A stretch of 64,000 nucleotides of DNA, taken from contig NZ_VBSN01000049.1 of NCBI RefSeq assembly GCF_006149045.1, positions 186,001 through 250,000 of the forward strand. The letters run 5' to 3'. Positions 62,579 to 64,000 of the stretch are shown one piece after another. Origin of the DNA: Dyadobacter flavalbus. Lineage in GTDB: Bacteria > Bacteroidota > Bacteroidia > Cytophagales > Spirosomataceae. Numbering within the stretch: the first letter of the stretch is position 1; each line of letters begins with the position of its first letter. Under the pieces are notes generated by a model, which ran no database searches, had not been told where the DNA came from, and was given only the letters and a program-made list of their open reading frames with translations. Both the position numbers and the translations under genes were made by a program.

Positions 62579-63499
62579 ATGCATGTATTTGTAACAGGAG
62601 CCACAGGCTTCATCGGTACTGCCATTGTGCAGGAATTACTCAGCGCAGGCCATCAGGTATCGGGCTTGGCGCGTTCGGATGCATCTGCCCGAAAACTGAT
62701 CGATGCGGGTGCAGCCGTTCACCGCGGCGATCTGGAAGATCTGGAAAGCCTGCGCAGCGGCGCAGCGTCTGCCGACGCCGTGATCCATGCGGGGTTCATT
62801 CACGACTTTACCCGGTTCCCGGAGGTTTGCCGGGTGGATCAAACAGCCATCGAAACCATCGGTAAAGTATTGGCCGGATCTGACCGCCCGTTTGTAGTGA
62901 CTTCGGGTACGGCGCTGGTCAGCCCGGGAAAACTGGCTACCGAAGATATTATTCCTTCGTTCAATCCGGCCTGGCCACGCGCTTCCGAACAGGCAGCGGA
63001 TGCCGTTGCGGCAACGGGCGTCCGGACATCCGTCATCCGCTTGTCACCATCGGTGCACGGCGATGGGGACCAGTACGGATTTATACCCATTCTGGTCAAT
63101 ATCGCGCGTGAAAAAGGCGTTTCGGCTTACGTCGGTGAAGGTCTTAATCAATGGAGTGCTGTACACCGGCTGGATGCTGCGCGTTTGTACAGACTGGCTC
63201 TGGAAAATACGGCATCGGATGACCTTGCATCGAACACAGCTATACAAAGTGCCCGTTTTCACGGTTCGGCCGAAAAAGCCATTACAGTCAGAAAGATTGC
63301 GGAAGCCATTGGCAGACAACTTCATATTCCAACCGTTTCGGTAGCGCCGGAAGCGGCCGCTGAACATTTTGGCTGGTTCGCACACATGGCAGCGATTGAC
63401 TGTCCGGCATCGAGCAGCCGGACGCAGGAACAGTTAAGCTGGCACCCGGCGCATGCCGCTTTGCTGGACGATATTGAAAGCGGCATTTATACCCGGTAA
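62579..63499 (+). CDS. NAD(P)-binding atypical SDR / epimerase-like protein
   Basis: The 306-residue protein starts directly with the extended SDR cofactor loop MHVFVTGATGFIGTAIVQEL, then GHQVSGLARSDASARKL and the substrate-region phrase VVTSGTALVSPGKLATEDII. Instead of a YxxxK catalytic pair it has PRASEQAADAVAATGVRTSV, as in a known atypical SDR group annotated as NAD-dependent epimerase/dehydratase. The C-terminus has SAVHRLDAARLYRLALE, the usual sugar-nucleotide-epimerase-like strand. Substrate unknown. It is divergent from the frameshifted SDR gene and precedes an AraC gene by 78 bp. Confidence 0.88.
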   Translation: MHVFVTGATGFIGTAIVQELLSAGHQVSGLARSDASARKLIDAGAAVHRGDLEDLESLRSGAASADAVIHAGFIHDFTRFPEVCRVDQTAIETIGKVLAGSDRPFVVTSGTALVSPGKLATEDIIPSFNPAWPRASEQAADAVAATGVRTSVIRLSPSVHGDGDQYGFIPILVNIAREKGVSAYVGEGLNQWSAVHRLDAARLYRLALENTASDDLASNTAIQSARFHGSAEKAITVRKIAEAIGRQLHIPTVSVAPEAAAEHFGWFAHMAAIDCPASSSRTQEQLSWHPAHAALLDDIESGIYTR

Positions 63500-63576
63500 A
63501 AAGCTGTGAAAGCCGCGGCGGGTCAGCAGATCTGGTGAAAGGCGGCTTCGGCTTATCATAAAAAATAACGAACTTT

Positions 63577-64000
63577 ATGAGTGCTATGAACAATCACCCG
63601 CTTCACCGTTTCCATACCATTACGGAATATCACCGGGCCGCGGGCCTGCCCAAGCCGGCACACCCGCTGGTCAGTCTGGTGCATATGGACGAACTGAACA
63701 GGCCGCTATACGAAGGCCCGTTCAGTCTGATCTATGATTTTTATTCGATATCATTGAAAAAGGCAAAAAACACCAAATACAGATATGGCCAGCAGGCCAG
63801 CGATTTTGATGAAGGCGTTTTGTTTTTTATGGCACCCGGACAGGTTTTTGGCGTGGAAACTGATAAAGGCAACGTCCTGCACCGACCGGAAGGCTGGATG
63901 ATCCTGATCCACCCGGATTTCTTATGGAACACGCCGCTGGCCAAAACCATCAAGCAGTATGAATTCTTCAGTTACTCGGTTTATGAAGCGCTTTACTTGT
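63577..64000 (+). CDS. AraC-family transcriptional regulator, N-terminal part (runs off the window)
   Basis: The open frame from the ATG at 63577 continues to the window end (141 codons). It matches the ligand-binding N-terminal part of Bacteroidota AraC regulators: FHTITEYHRAAGLPKPAHPL, SLVHMDELNRP, GVLFFMAPGQVFGVE and GWMILIHPDFLWNTPLAKTI with YEFFSYSVYEALYL. The DNA-binding domain lies outside the window. An ATG at 63586 is a possible alternative start. It probably controls the adjacent NAD-binding gene or the SDR gene. Confidence 0.88.
   Translation, partial: MSAMNNHPLHRFHTITEYHRAAGLPKPAHPLVSLVHMDELNRPLYEGPFSLIYDFYSISLKKAKNTKYRYGQQASDFDEGVLFFMAPGQVFGVETDKGNVLHRPEGWMILIHPDFLWNTPLAKTIKQYEFFSYSVYEALYL

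Noticed and set aside
1..64000. rRNA, tRNA, insertion sequences, prophage
   Set aside because: I saw no such sequences when reading both strands; tRNA genes could be missed by eye, and a tRNAscan run would settle it.

Overview
The window reads as a chromosomal segment of a Bacteroidota bacterium of the Cytophagales type. A Dyadobacter/Spirosoma-like genome is my best guess, and the genus is inference. The support is a SusD-family protein, four large secreted proteins ending in type A T9SS sorting domains (SxYPNPV... to the C-terminus), lipoproteins and TonB machinery typical of the phylum, and Bacteroidota-type promoters (TTTG, about 19 bp, TAnnTTTG). I saw no rRNA, tRNA, insertion sequence, phage gene or CRISPR array.

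Layout. 1-4.3 kb: the end of a SusD gene and a fused cytochrome c/PA14/propeller protein, the tail of a polysaccharide-utilisation locus. 4.4-9.2 kb: a secreted phosphodiesterase, small or weak genes, and palindromic interspersed repeats. 9.3-10.6 kb: a GntP permease. 10.9-14.8 kb: a giant ELWxxDGT-repeat T9SS protein. 15.6-19.3 kb: an AraC regulator followed by a cupin, an internally deleted alcohol dehydrogenase, an acetyltransferase and an intact alcohol dehydrogenase, closed by a purine/pyrimidine tract. 19.6-25.5 kb: a lipoprotein, a divergent HxlR/quinone-reductase pair, a 52-bp tandem repeat array, two single-domain response regulators and a DUF421 protein. 25.6-30.8 kb: an MFS transporter, then a TolC-HlyD-ABC exporter operon whose ABC subunit has no ATPase domain.

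31.3-44.3 kb is a carbohydrate region: trehalase, two tandem T9SS propeller/malectin proteins, a GH92 mannosidase-family enzyme and a GH32 fructosidase. 44.6-47 kb: a DUF808 protein and a PQQ-type sugar dehydrogenase lipoprotein. 47.1-52.9 kb is an iron-type uptake operon (TonB receptor, DUF4374 lipoprotein, PepSY membrane protein, DUF4198 protein) with a recognisable promoter. 53.4-56.4 kb: a fourth T9SS protein. 56.7-64 kb: small membrane proteins, a cupin, a LytS/LytTR two-component pair, and two AraC regulators flanking an SDR gene with a frameshift and an NAD-binding epimerase-like gene.

The main leads are: (i) a composite palindromic repeat family at three loci, one copy of which supplies the C-terminus of a small membrane protein; (ii) three T9SS proteins each with exactly seven ~60-residue repeats, followed by malectin and DNRLRE modules shared with the ELWxxDGT protein; (iii) an ABC exporter operon lacking its ATPase; (iv) a receiver protein lacking the acidic metal pocket; (v) two decayed oxidoreductase genes; (vi) GGAAGGAG-type purine tracts at three gene 3' ends. 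All calls come from reading the sequence; no database search or structure prediction was run.
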